Assembly (NCBI GenBank): GCA_945859605.1
Contig: OX243825.1
Location: forward strand, 4,013,043 to 4,077,042
Length of the DNA: 64,000 nucleotides
Direction of reading: 5' to 3'
DNA from: Lumbricus rubellus
Taxonomy: Eukaryota; Annelida; Clitellata; Crassiclitellata; Lumbricidae
Below the pieces are notes generated by a model, which saw nothing but the letters and a program-made list of their open reading frames with translations, did no database searches and was not told the DNA's origin. How positions within the stretch are numbered: position 1 is the stretch's first letter; each line of letters opens with the position of its first letter. Both the position numbers and the translations under genes were made by a program. Below, piece by piece: positions 11,143 to 22,191 of the stretch.

Positions 11143-12445
11143 ACAGATGAAACAAATCCTGTAGCATCAAAAATGAAAATGATTAGGCCTAGACCTACAT
11201 ATAACGAGTTCAAAATGTGAGACTCACGGCGGGCAGAAATCAACACATTTATGAGTTGGTGGGTGGGTATTTAGAGTGGTTAAGAAAGTGATCATAATGT
11301 AGCATCCATCAGGCTCAAATAGGCGTAGGCTTTATCCTAATAAATTATTGACAAAATTATTTTTTACTTCTGTAGGCCTATATTATGTGTGCATTGTGTG
11401 CATGGACATGACTTGGATTTACTTTGATTCTACTACAGAAAAATAGAATTTAGGTTTTGTAGATGCATCTTGCTTTCCACAGGTGCAACTCGAAACAACC
11501 GGTGGATGGTACCACGCGGATTATGCAACTTTTTCTCTTGATTCGGAGAACAACAAATACACCCTTCGCCTATCTGGATACAACGGTAGTGCCGGCGATT
11601 CACTTACCTCTATTGAATGGGGATCACGCTGCATCCTGGGTGGAATGAATTTCTCAACCTGGGATGCCGACAACGACAGATGGTCACCTGGCAACTGCGC
11701 TTCTACTTATGGAAAGGGATGGTGGGTCAACGACTGCTGTCTAGCTGCCTGTCTTACTTGCTCATACAGAAATAGTCATTTTCGATGGGAGAGCTTGGAT
11801 CACGTGGCGACGTGGGGCTCTCTTCGTGCAGCGCGGATGATGATCAGAAGCAATTGAACAAAGATTGTTTATCTCGTCCATCTACATAATTATGTTGTGT
11901 TCTGTAAAAGAGTCTGTTGTTATTCCAAACATGCCAACATGTTTTGTTTAGCACGAACTACTTTGCTCTAAAGCAGTCTTCATCACTGACACCTTCACCT
12001 GTATTATCATTTCTCAATAATTCATCTTCAATATTATGTTTAAGCTAATAAGCTCTTTAGCTACAGACAAACGTCTGCGCAGAAATATCGCGTTGCATTT
12101 TGATGCAAACATCACCCATATTCACACAATTTACTCCGGTTATGATTATCATGAGACAAATTAATAAGCAGGGACATATTTCCCTACATTCCCTCGATAG
12201 AATGGCATTATTTGTTTCTCTTTACAATAAGTTTTGGTTATGACAATTATTATAGTGATATTATAGTCGACGAACTAAAGGGTGGTGTCCACTCTCTGGT
12301 ACCTCGGCTAACGCGAGAATAACTTCTGAACATGATGGGATATCTTTTAAACTTGATTGTTTCCTCAAAATTTGTGTAAATGCTTGAGCCCACCCTACAG
12401 CTAACTAAAATGTCAAATTTGAATTCCATATAAAACAGTTTTGTT
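11143..12445 (+). repeat. 1.3 kb direct duplication, first copy (with FReD terminal exon)
   Basis: Aligns with 13709-15018 from agatgaaacaaatcctgtag to gaattcc.tata near the right end. It covers intron sequence, the terminal FReD exon and about 590 bp of 3' flank. Similar sequence also surrounds the terminal exon of gene B (about 22740-23720), more diverged. Confidence 0.85.
11483..11857 (+). CDS. FReD gene A terminal exon 3a: C-terminal half of fibrinogen domain
   Basis: The acceptor tttccacag| opens a 375-bp exon in phase 0 that ends in a stop. It contains WYHADYATFSLDSENNKY, the calcium-site-like TWDADNDRW, then NCAS..GKGWWVNDC and the C-terminal ARMMIRSN, matching the P subdomain (ligand and calcium pocket) of fibrinogen-like domains. 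Additional cysteines (NDCCLAACLTC) go beyond the usual C-C pair. Its near twin at 14045-14419 could substitute for it, since both start in the same phase after the same acceptor sequence. Confidence 0.87.
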   Translation: MQLETTGGWYHADYATFSLDSENNKYTLRLSGYNGSAGDSLTSIEWGSRCILGGMNFSTWDADNDRWSPGNCASTYGKGWWVNDCCLAACLTCSYRNSHFRWESLDHVATWGSLRAARMMIRSN

Positions 12446-12535
12446 AACTCGTTCCCGCCGGATGGGGTCACCCGTGACCCCATTAACAGGATAAGTATCA
12501 AAACAATTCCGGCTGGAAAGGGTTAAACCAAGAAG

Positions 12536-13093
12536 GTCTCCGGACAATTCGTCTAACGACAACTGGTCTACTGACAACTGATTCAGCGCTTGAGAAATGG
12601 AAGCTGGATGACAGTTTTTAGAGGTGAAGTGGAGGTTGGATTGATGAAAAAACGCAAGAGAAATGGAATTTGGATGATGGTTCTTTTACAGGTGAAATAG
12701 AAGCTGGATTGACGAAAATAACGAATGATAAGTAAAAGCTGGATGAAGGTATTTCTAGATCTCAAATAGAAGCTGGATTGATAAGAAAACCGCTTAAGTA
12801 ATGGAAGCTGGATGAGGGTATTTTTATATCTGAAATAGAAGCTGGATTGACTAAAATAACAGGCGAGAAATAGAAGCTGGATGAACGTGTTTTTAGATTT
12901 GAAGTAGAAATGGGTGCATGTTGGAAAAACTGAATGAAAATCATCAATCCAGCTTCCATTTAAGCTAAAAACCCATTTTTGTAAATCCAGCATCTATTTT
13001 ATCAATACTATTCGTCTGTAGACCAGTTGTCGTTAGACCAATTGTCCGGAGACGAGTTGTCGTTAGACGAGTTGTCGGTAGACCAGTTGTCGT
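12536..13093. mobile_element. foldback element with CGACAACTGGTCTA tips
   Basis: The left tip carries TCTAACGACAACTGGTCTA and related 15-bp units, and the right tip carries several inverted copies (GTAGACCAGTTGTCGTTAGAC). The core is the tandem array at 12590-12960. I could not find a clear target duplication. The architecture parallels the elements at 10428 and 61898. Confidence 0.65.
12590..12960. repeat. tandem array, about 66-bp unit, 5 copies
   Basis: The phrase agaaatggaagctggatga recurs about every 66 bp with ggattga...aaataac between, followed by a short inverted piece (atccagcttcca). The open frames here on the minus strand are products of the repeat and not a gene. Confidence 0.75.
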
Positions 13094-13690
13094 GGAACCT
13101 GCACGAACTGCCTCCGGAGCACATAACCTCCAGGTTCTGAGACCTCGATTATAAAATTCCCTATCTCAGGACCTTAAACAAGAAAAATTCTTACCTACAT
13201 TTAAAAGGGAAGTGAAATCAGGCTTTTTACTGAATTATACTGAATGCTAAGCAGGTCTTACTAAGCAATTCATCTGTTTACCTTGTACTGAGTATTTTGC
13301 CGTTACGCACACCTCAGCATTTTTTCTTTTTAGTTTCGGTTGTTGTTTTCTTAATTTTGTTTTCATATCTCCTTGTTTTGCTATGCTATAATATTATATT
13401 GCGCCTATGTTTCAATAAATTTTACTTTGTTTCTATAATTTTGTACTGATTATGTTGCTATATTGCTGTATAATTAATATTGTTCAGTACTAAAGGTCTC
13501 AACAGAACATTGTTGCTTACAATTGTGTGACATGGATCGTTGACTGAAATGCAATTGTACATTAGGGGCCAGGTTTATAATTATAAGCTCTTAGCTTTGT
13601 CCGGGCTTCCTGTTGCTTAGAGACCGTTCTGTATCCAATACTTGTACACGTGTTATTTTTTTGTTTCTTTGGCAATAAATAAATAAATTA
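13094..13690 (+). mobile_element. LINE 3' end (second family) with TAAA tail
   Basis: Contains rtgcacgaactgcctccgg and later gggccaggtttataattataagc...tttgtccgggcttcctgttgctt, ending in aataaataaataaa. It is a typical 5'-truncated non-LTR 3' end, different from the gcgctatataaa family. Sits between the two copies of the FReD terminal exon. Confidence 0.45.
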
Positions 13691-13708
13691 AAATTAACTA
13701 GCTAAATT

Positions 13709-15018
13709 AACAGATGAAACAAATCCTGTAGCATCAAAAATGAAAATGATTAGGCCTAGGCCTACATGTAACGAGTTCAAAATTTGAGACTCACGGCGGG
13801 CAGAAATCAACACATTTATGAGTTGGTGGATGGGTATTTAGAGTGGTTAAGAAAGTGGTCATAATGTAGCATCCATCAGGCTCAAATAGGCGTAGGCTTT
13901 ACCTTAATAATTCGGGACAAAATTATTTTTACTTCTGTAGGCCTACATGTGTGCATTGTCTGCATGGCCATGACTTGGATTTACTTTGATTTTACTAAAG
14001 AAAAATAGAATTTAGGTTTTGTAGATCTTACTTGCTTTCCACAGCTGCAATTAAATGCAACCGGTGGATGGTACAACGCGGATTATGCTAGATTTTCTCT
14101 TGATTCGGAAAACAACAAATACGCCCTTCGTCTCTCAGGATTCAGCGGAGGAAATGCCGGCGATTCACTTACGTCTTGTGAATTGGGATCACACTGCATC
14201 CAGGGCGGAATGAAATTCTCAACATGGGATGCCGACAACGACATAGTGTCATTCAACTGCGCTTCTTATTATGGAATGGGATGGTGGGTCAACAGCTGCT
14301 GTCTAGTTGGCTGTCTTACGTGCCCATATAGAAATAGTTATTTTCAATGGTATAGCTTGCGTCACGTGGCGTCGGATGAATCTCTTCGTGCAGCGCGGAT
14401 GATGATCAGAAGCAATTGAACAAAGACTTTTTTTTATCTCGTCCATTTATATATGTTGTGATCTGTAAAAGTGTCTGTTGTTATTCCAAACATGCCAACA
14501 TGTTGTGTTTAGCACGAACTACATTACTCTAAAGCAGTCTTCATCACTGACACCTTCACTTATATTATCATTTCTCAATAATTCGTCTTCAATATTATGT
14601 TTCGGCTAATAAGCTCTTTAGCTACAGACAAACGTCTACGCAGAAATATCGCGTTGCATTTTGATGCAAACATCACCCATATTCACACAATTTACTTCCG
14701 GTTATGATTATCATGAGACAAATTAATAAGCAGGGAAATATTTCCATACATTCCCTCGATAGAATGGCATTATATGTTTCTCTTTACAATAAGTTTTAGT
14801 TATGACAATTATTATAGTGATATCATAGTCGACGAACTAAAGGGCGGTGTCCACTCTCTGGTACCTCGGCTAACGCGAGCATAACTTCTGAACATGATGG
14901 GTAATCTTTTAAACTTTATTGTTTCCTCAAAATTTCTGTAAATGCATGAGCCCACCTTACAGCTATATAACTAAAATGTCAAAATTGAATTCCTTATATA
15001 AAGCAGGTTTGTTAAACA
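13709..15018 (+). repeat. 1.3 kb direct duplication, second copy (with spare terminal exon)
   Basis: Second copy of 11143-12445, same orientation, separated by the foldback element and a LINE 3' end. Similarity covers intron, exon and 3' flank, so it arose as a genomic duplication and not by retrotransposition. Confidence 0.85.
14045..14419 (+). CDS. FReD gene A alternative terminal exon 3b
   Basis: 375 bp like exon 3a, preceded by the same tttccacag| acceptor and open to its own stop. It keeps WYNADYARFSLDSENNKY, TWDADNDI, NCAS..GMGWWVNSC and ARMMIRSN. Differences cluster around the presumed ligand face: an added cysteine (SCELGSHC), V/S for R/W/S/P after DND, and a changed loop near the end. 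No duplicate of exons 1 or 2 lies between 3a and 3b, so 3b can only be used by splicing from the upstream exons of gene A (alternative last exon), or it is a silent copy. The frame is intact, which argues for function or recent origin. Confidence 0.75.
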   Translation: MQLNATGGWYNADYARFSLDSENNKYALRLSGFSGGNAGDSLTSCELGSHCIQGGMKFSTWDADNDIVSFNCASYYGMGWWVNSCCLVGCLTCPYRNSYFQWYSLRHVASDESLRAARMMIRSN

Positions 15019-15339
15019 ACGAAACTATGGGGTGGGTGGTAACCACCCCTGTTTGCCCGAGGGTTAGCTGTCGTCAGACTCTGTCGACCATGGAAGCATA
15101 ATTATTTGTGCTTGCATGATTATATAATCATAGCGACAAAAACCCAAGAATGTTAATGACGTCGAATGAAGCGCTCGCAGAACACGATGACACCCACTTG
15201 GAGTTCAAGCCAATGTTGAGAGCTGAACATAATAACATGTTTAATATCCCACAATGAATTAGACTCAGTTTAATATAATTACCCTATTGTTTATCCATAC
15301 GATTCATAATTAGGCCTAGTTCTATAGCAATGTTGTTTG
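15019..15339. other. non-coding 3' flank of gene A
   Basis: No gene or recognisable repeat seen apart from the end of the duplicated block. Confidence 0.45.
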
Positions 15340-15790
15340 GGTTTTCATCAACCCCTCTCGACTTGCAAGACTAACCTCACTTCAATATAGAGCTGCTAAC
15401 ATTATTATTAGAATCCCCGCCTTTCTCATTCACAATTAAAGTTATCTTAATTAATATTGTTACCATTGAATAAATAAGAATGACGCAACTTATACTCAAG
15501 CATAGGCATAATCTTTTGACCCATGCCTTTACTAACTTATTTACTCTGACCTCTAACTTGGTTCCCTGGAACTTTCGTTTAATTATACATGTAAAGGGAT
15601 TATCGTTACAACAAACCCTCGTATATAATTATGTTTTCAATTCAAAGTGCGGGTCCTATGACCTGGAACAACTTACCATTACTCTATTATTGCATAACCT
15701 GCTGCTATTTATTCTTACTTGTATTTGGAAAACCCTTACAGTCGGACAAATATAGTCCCTTAAGGGTCATCACCGTTTTGCTTTTTGTTA
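15340..15790 (+). mobile_element. decayed LINE reverse transcriptase remnant
   Basis: Around 15355-15435 the sequence reads LARLTSLQYRAANIIIRIPAF-like in broken frames, similar to the segment preceding the LHWLP motif of L2/CR1 reverse transcriptases. The following frame (15480-15755) is not otherwise recognisable. Confidence 0.35.
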
Positions 15791-15935
15791 ATTTATAATT
15801 ATAAGCTTATCCATTATGTGTAAACAAAAAAAGATGATTTGTTAACCGTAGCCTTGAGCAAAAAAACTGTGGTTATGGACCGGTTATGGTTATGTGATAC
15901 AATCATTAATTAATCCTCTCCAAGCTAAATAAGGA

Positions 15936-18100
15936 TGGTAGTGTAGCGAACTGGGTTGAAAGCATTATTTTGACAGGTGCATAATACATGTTAATAATAA
16001 TAATATTAATAACAATGACGACAATTTCTATGGCGCCGTAACACAGCACATGCCGTTACAAAGGCGCCTCTACAAAACACAAACGCAATCAGTCAACGGA
16101 ACGCCTTAGAAAACATATAACTTAGGATGTGGGGCATGGTTTAAATGTACTGTCGCATCATGCATTGTGCAATGTGTAAGCTAAATGTTACCTGCACGAT
16201 TATATCCTAGTAGTTAATATTGTTGAACGCCTCAAAATGGAGGAGGTCAAGTCAATGATCACCGCAACAATAGGTTGTCGTCAAACGCAGAAAACTACTA
16301 CATGTAGTAACGTATTGGCCTGTCTAAACAACGCTTTCTTGTGTCTTCACTCAACTACTGTAACAGTGGCGGCCTGCGATAATTATCACTATGCATAATG
16401 TACTATTTAATATACAGGCCTATGATATTTATCCAGCCATAAAATATACGTATAAAAATTGTGTATATACAAATACAGATAATTATAAAGACGTGCGTAC
16501 AAACTGGGAAGAAACTTTGAGACCTGTCATGATGCTTGCAAGTAGGCCTGCCGGTTATGCTTTACAATCCTAAACAAAAATATAGGCCTAACGATGTACA
16601 TAGGCCACTGTCAGGTTCCGATTTGTATGGGTGTATGGTTGTATGCACTGTCATTAAGAGCCTATTATAGTCATCTGCTTAGCATCGTCGAGTCGTGAAC
16701 CCTTATTCTTGGCATTGATCTACTTAATTATTGTCCATCCCATGACCTTCATACCCGGCTGTCTAAAGCTAATTATATTTCTGATGAAGCAGGTTTATTT
16801 TGTTCCATGTGATTCAGCAACGTTTTATATTTACATCACGTTATTAACAGTTGCTCTGGTTACCCATCATAAACGGTTCACTTTTCAAGCCTCTGGTCCT
16901 TGTCATGTAACTGAAATCCAGGTTTGTGCCCGCATATTCGAATCATTGCCAAATCAAATTCATCGCTGCTACCAGGAGTTTTGTCGCCATCGCATCTGAT
17001 ATTTTGTAATAGAGTTCATCCCATGTGTCTAACATGTAACCTTCCCTTTAACTTATGCTCCTAACTCGTGCAATTATAACAATTACTGATGCACATAACT
17101 ACATGTAAGCTTATTTAGTGCATTCACACTCAACTTAGTTCTTTACAACGATCGACCTTTGCTTGTAACTCCCGAGTTGTTCGCTCAAACTCTCAATTCC
17201 ATTCACTGGGGGCAGCAACAAGCGCATAATTATGCATGGATATTATCACTTAGGCTATATAGCGCAGTTGTTACCACGCAAAGACGCTGGCTAGTGTCTG
17301 GTTCAAAGTCAACAGGCTCTCACACAACCTTATAGTAAAATTAACTGTCATAGGCGTACGAGGAGGGGGTCCAGGGGACAAATGCCCCCCAACTTTCGGG
17401 CAAATGTGGTTTTTCGGGCAAACATAGACCCGAACGACTAAAAAAAGGTCGTCAACTTTTTTGCCGGATATATTTTTCGGGCAGAAGTTCAATCTTTCCC
17501 CCACCCCACTGCTGAAATCTCCCGTAGGCCTACGCCTATGCTGACTGTATTGTATTTAGATCAAATTTAAAAAACTCATTCCAGCTAATGAATGATAATT
17601 ATTATAGGCTATCAATCGATGGAATATACTGGTACCCCATGTTGAATTTTCTACGTTTCTTGGGCTCTTCTTTGATCAGCATCTACAGGTAAAATGGAAT
17701 GTTCACACTTATGAAATAACGATTAAAGTTATGAAAACCTAGAAATTTTAAGGAGAAATTCCCACTTACTTTCCACCTTATATTAAAAAACTTATATCAT
17801 GTTTTAATTCAACCATACCTAACCTACTGTAATTTCATCTGGTCCTCAACCTACCGCACACACCAGGTCCTCTTAAAATTAAAACTTCTGTAAAAAAAGG
17901 CCATCCGAATTATTACTAAGTTAGGGTTATGCTGTGATTCTTGGTTAATTTTCTCTGTGACTTCTTTCCATATAACCCGGAACTGCATTATGTTTCGCGA
18001 GATTCATATTGTCCTGAAATGCTGAAAATAGGATTTGAAATGTTTCTTTTGTCGCTTTAATCTACAAAGTCACTGTTCAGATTAACTCCAATCATTGTGT
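15936..18100 (+). repeat. segmental duplication, copy upstream of FReD gene B
   Basis: Partner of 2338-4530. Order and orientation of all landmarks are preserved, interrupted by a MITE at 17349-17540. The promoter-proximal part resumes at 19680-19920, where it matches 5390-5643 of gene A after the insertion of the element at 18697-19670. Confidence 0.75.
17349..17540 (-). mobile_element. MITE, CATAGGCGTA family
   Basis: Begins CATAGGCGTACGAGG and ends CTACGCCTATG, with ggggacaaatgccccc and tttcgggca inside. It is the reverse of the element at 5004-5361 and shorter. Confidence 0.6.
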
Positions 18101-18124
18101 GGATTTACCCGACTATGCAACCTT

Positions 18125-18480
18125 TTGATGCAATCATAGGCCGCCATTTCGGCCGCCATCTTGTTTTCCACGCAACCGCTAACATTCAAGCTTGCTAACC
18201 ACGATTTTCGTTCTCAGGAGGGCCACATTAGTCTAGAAAAGCATGTTAGCACATTGTTACATGATTTTCTTCTAACAGTATCATTCCCAGACTTCAAGCC
18301 TAGTCGAATTGGCGGCCATCTTTTCCCGCCAAAATTAGACCACTTGCCGTGTCCGATTTCTTGTAACTTTTAGTATGTTCATCACCAGATCTAATAGACA
18401 AGAAAATCGTCATAAAAAATTTTCTTGCTATTTTTTGGGGGTCATGTCGTTGATTGACCCGACTATCAAGCATCAAGCTT
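18125..18480 (-). mobile_element. interspersed repeat (GGCCGCCAT family)
   Basis: Contains tggcggccatcttttcccgccaaaattagaccacttg and, further right, cgttgattgacccgac. Read on the minus strand it matches 26378-27060 and 61300-61455 (ggtgtcttaggtc, aacatactaaaa, caagtggtctaa). Three copies in one window define a family, probably a non-autonomous DNA element. Confidence 0.55.
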
Positions 18481-18499
18481 ACAAGCCGAGACACATGAA

Positions 18500-18603
18500 T
18501 ATAGAAATTGTGTACGTTTGTTTATTATACCATGTCTGTACACCAAAATGCGGATAGCAATTGGTATATTAAAGAATATTCTTATCTTATCTTATCTTTA
18601 TGA
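18500..18603 (+). mobile_element. LINE 3' tail with (CTTAT)n
   Basis: atgcggatagcaattggta then ttaaagaatattcttatctta is a non-LTR retrotransposon 3' end followed by a pentamer tail. Only the extreme 3' end is present. Confidence 0.5.
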
Positions 18604-18696
18604 TGTAGCCTATAATATATTATAACATATTATGCATTCATACCTAATTCATATTTGCAACCACAAACACCATATAATAAAATCATATATATATAT

Positions 18697-19636
18697 ACTA
18701 GCTGAGCCCGGCCACGCGTTGCTGTGGCTGAAAAGAGCATCCAACCACCCGTCCCTACCTCCATTCGACCTCCCCTTCCCTTCACCATCCCCCTTTCCAC
18801 GCCCACTCCCCCTCTCCATCCCCTCCCATCCTCCCCTCCCTCTCCTCCCGTCCCCCCACTTCCTCTTCCCCTTCCGCTCCCCTCCCCTCCCCTTCTCCTC
18901 CTCGTCCCACCCCTCCCCGTCCAATCCCCTCAACTCCCCTCTACCTCCTCCCGTCCCTTTCCCCTTCCTTTCCCTTCCACCTCTCCTGCACCCTACCCTC
19001 CTCCCCTTCCCAGTCCCGATCCCTCCGTCCCTTCCTCTGCCTCCCTGCATCCCTCCCTCGTCCATCCCTCCCCTCCGCTCTCTCGCCTCCCTCTTCGTCC
19101 CGTTCCCTCCCCCTCCTTTCCTCCCTCACGCCGTGTCTCCCCGACATCGACGCGAAAAGGCGAACAGCGCAACAGGGCCGCTATTGAATGTGTTGAATAT
19201 CTATATGGGCCTAAATAAAAATGTAACTGAGTACGCACGAATCTTTCGGACCAAGGATCTCGGAAATTTAAAAAATGCCGTTCGAATAGGCGCGGGTTTG
19301 CATACTGCTTTTTTGCTAAAATCTTGAGAAAAAACACTTTCACTTCGATTCGACCGATTCCGAGTTCAAATTCAACCGGTCAATAATTATGCATGCCGTG
19401 ACCCAATTCGGGCGCCTTTGAAAACGGTGGTTCCGCAAGACTTGTATAGCGCATTTTGAACTCGGAATCGGTCGAATCGAAGTGAAAGTTGTTTTTTTGT
19501 TTTAAAAGATTTTAGCAAAAAAGCATTATGCAAACCCGCGCCTATTGGAACGGAACGTTTTGCTGCAATTTTGAAAAGAATCGGTCCAGGACTTACCAAG
19601 ATCCTAGAGGAGAAAGATTTGTGCGAACGCAGTTAC

Positions 19637-19667
<31 letters not shown>

Positions 19668-19670
19668 TGT
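18697..19670 (+). mobile_element. C-rich composite repeat with CTAGCTG tip and internal hairpin
   Basis: Starts ctagctgagcccggccacgcg and ttgctgtggctgaaaagagc. It continues with about 430 bp of nearly pure pyrimidine CCCCTCCC-type sequence (18760-19135), then a long inverted repeat (19219-19645) and a gttacatttttatttatata end. The same 5' tip occurs inverted at 39773. The C-rich part yields long open frames on both strands that are compositional artefacts. It inserted about 250 bp upstream of FReD gene B. Confidence 0.6.
19219..19645. repeat. long hairpin: arms of about 175-190 bp
   Basis: The left arm (19219-19360) carries cgcgggtttgcat, cttttttgctaaaatctt and ttcgattcgaccgattccga. The right arm (19455-19645) carries the reverse complements tcggaatcggtcgaatcga, aagattttagcaaaaaag and atgcaaacccgcg. 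Could fold into an extended stem. Confidence 0.75.
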
Positions 19671-19920
19671 TATATTTAAAATCAGTATCAACCGTCCACA
19701 TGACCCAGCAGGTCAATTAGAAAGTCAGCTTTTTGTGCGGGGGGGGGGGGAAGAAACTAAAATTCAACAGCAGCTTTATCAATCACGTGTCATGAAGGCA
19801 TCGCTCAGTTCAGCGTAAGTAAGCTTATGCTAAATTTGAAGCATCTGTTGTCAAAGAGCAGAAGTCAATTGATGTGCATCTATCATTGCTAGTCAGTTCT
19901 ACAGTAGAGATTTTGTCGCC

Positions 19921-20449
19921 ATGGGGTCGTTTGTGGCTTACTACGTTGCAGCATTAGCAGTTACATTAACGCACAACATGTTTGTTCCAGTGAAAGGTCA
20001 GTGCACTGTACCAGGCTGTGAGAGTGGAAACTCATCGATCAGCATCATAATAGGGATGCGTCAGATGTTTGTTGAATTTCAGGAGCGTCTTCAAGCGATT
20101 GACCGACGCTCACAGGAGCAAGATATCTACACGAAGCAAGTTCAAGATATTTATATCAAACAAGTTCAAGATGTCCATGAGTTTCTTAATGTCTCGTTTA
20201 AGCAACTGAATGATCTTAATGCCTCACTTCAACAAATGAAAAATGAGCAAGACACCGTTATGACAAGTCTTCAAGCAGTTGACAGACGTTTGCAGGAACA
20301 AGACATATGCATTCTTAATGCATCGCACCAAAAGTCGCAAACTCAACATAATACTGTTTTCAATCGTCTTGAAGCCATAGACCGACGTCTCAGTGAGCTT
20401 AATATTACCATCAAGGACGAAACTCAGAATTCGTGGAAACTCGCAGTTG
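19921..20449 (+). CDS. FReD gene B exon 1: signal peptide and coiled-coil stalk
   Basis: Paralogue of the exon at 5644. The Kozak context is identical (gtcgccATGg). Signal peptide of about 27 residues (VAALAVTLTHNM), then CTVPGCESG with two cysteines, then a helical stalk of about 130 residues containing QERLQAIDRRSQEQDIY and reiterated KQVQD(I/V) units, with several N-glycosylation sequons. It ends at gcagttg|gtaaag in phase 1, matching exon 2 at 21977. The frame that runs on to 20649 enters intron and LINE-like sequence. Joined exons predict 370 residues. Secreted recognition lectin inferred from family architecture. Confidence 0.83.
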
Positions 20450-20929
20450 GTAAAGTTAAACTTCTATCCAGTAAATGCAATCACTTTGAGCACTGCAGCG
20501 CTCATTCAATGCAGCTGCACTTTATTCTGAGTTTTATATTCACGACTGCATTCACGTTAAACTGTGATCATACAATGACATACAATACAGTATTGTCCTC
20601 TCTAAAATTCTGCAACCGCTCCTTAGTCTATGCTACACCAGCTCTTTAGAACGGACTCCCAACATAGCCGACCTCTGCCTGATCAGTGATCACTCTTCCT
20701 CCTGTCTCCCCAATCTCCCCTAAAATTCAACCTCTCCTCCGCTTGCACTCTCCTCTGCTGCTTTCCATTCACGACTGAACAGAACTCTTGAAGATATCTT
20801 ATCCAGATTCCAATCAGGTTCCATCACCCAACTACCACCATCACCGACACCCACCGTAGCACCACGCTGTCTCCTCGGCTTGACCTCCTCGGATTTTGAC
20901 CTGGTACCGGAACGAAAACGGCAGCTCTG

Positions 20930-21055
20930 GCTATTGCGGACTTGGTTTGATATAGCGCCGGTGAATAAGCTGGTCTCCCTGTCGTGGCTTTTGTGGGCGC
21001 TGAGAAATTCTCGAAGATTTACATTGCCTTACATTACATTACATTACATAACAAA
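20930..21055 (+). mobile_element. LINE 3' tail with (TTACA)n in intron 1 of gene B
   Basis: tgatatagcgccgg, then tgggcgctgagaaattctcg and a terminal (TTACA)n run at about 21030-21052. It resembles the L2-like 3' ends but diverged. Upstream sequence from about 20530 may belong to the same element. Confidence 0.45.
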
Positions 21056-21482
21056 TTAACAATATTATATTCGTTGTCTCAAAAATATACCATGCGGGTT
21101 TTAAAAAATGCATCAGCAATAACAGCAACGTCATTGCTGTTGTTGTTCCTGTTATTGTAAGTAATAAGTATGCCTATTTTAATAATTAATTATTGTTTGT
21201 ATAATTAAAATAAACATTATTAGTATATTTTTCCTCGATGCAGGGCCTACATAGTCAGTGTTTAATCTAGTCCTCTACTTCTGAATCGCCGATGCGCCTG
21301 GCGCCGATAGGGGGAAATAGGAAGGATGTTATCATCCCCAGCAGATTTTAAAAAAATTAATGAATTTGCACTTTGCAAAGTTTGCATTTTAGGCTGCCAT
21401 CATAACGAAATTGCTGTACTTTTTCAGTGCCGATAACAGTGTCATGGTCTAAGACTTCAATAAATGTAGGCCTACTTACAAT

Positions 21483-21629
21483 CATAGGTGCAATCACGTC
21501 CTAAAAGTTGGGGGGACCATAATGAATCACGTCCTAAAAGTTGGGGGACCATAATAATAAAGTTAGGGGACCACTCAAAAGTTGGAGGGGACGCGTCCCG
21601 TGGGTCCCATAGGGTGGTGGCGCCTATGC
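21483..21629. mobile_element. short MITE, CATAGG..GCGCCTATG ends
   Basis: Starts cataggtgc and ends ggcgcctatg, with aaaagttggggggacc repeated in between. Its poly-G interior and ends resemble the CATAGGCGTA family. Confidence 0.5.
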
Positions 21630-21976
21630 TTACAATAGTAATTTCTTTTTGTGTGTCCACATTGTAAAGATAAGCTTATCATTTAAGATGTCATCTTAGC
21701 AAAAATTACTCTGGAGTGGGTGGTCACTTAATTTTGGATGAGTTGGAGGCGCTTAAGTTGCGTGGATTCGAGGTTTAAGAACAGGAAGTTGCAGTAATCA
21801 AGCTTTGAGTTTAAGTGAAGCATTTTTAAAATCAAGCAAAGATCGAATGCGTCGAAGGTCGCGGCTGTGCATGATGTTTGTTGACTAGTCGTTTGTTTGA
21901 ATCTAACGGTCTGTGACATAGAAAGATTGCGCTATTATCTTATAAGGTGGTGTTTTTCCTACTTTACATAATGTAG

Positions 21977-22191
21977 CGGTCGGTCTTGACTTGGAAAGAG
22001 GTCCTGTTTTACCGCCCATCATAAACAACTGGATAATCCTTATGCATCGCTTTAACGGTTCACTGAATTTCAATCGAAGCTGGATCGAATACAGAAATGG
22101 ATTTGGAGATGTCGGACGAGGAGAGTTTTGGTTGGGTAACGAAAAAATCCATCGACTGACCAACAGATTCTTCTATACACTTCGCATAGAG
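21977..22191 (+). CDS. FReD gene B exon 2: linker and fibrinogen core
   Basis: The acceptor cataatgtag| leads into a 215-bp exon joining phase 1 to phase 0, exactly the pattern of gene A exon 2. It encodes a shorter linker without the S/T/P repeat, then INNWIILMHRFNGSLNF, GFGDVGRGEFWLGNEK and IHRLTNR, before the donor atagag|gtattt. The A subdomain of the fibrinogen fold is again missing. Confidence 0.83.

Noticed and set aside
12583..12993. 136-codon minus-strand frame
   Set aside because: Follows the 66-bp tandem array of a foldback element; repeats with it.
18632..19327. Long proline-rich open frames on + and glycine/arginine-rich frames on - in the C-rich tract
   Set aside because: They exist in all frames because the tract is almost pure CCCTCC; no initiation context, splice context or conserved domain, and the tract is part of a mobile repeat.
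20450..20649. Extension of FReD gene B exon 1 to the stop at 20649
   Set aside because: The donor at 20449/20450 matches the paralogue and gives the right phase; the extension runs into intron and LINE-like sequence.
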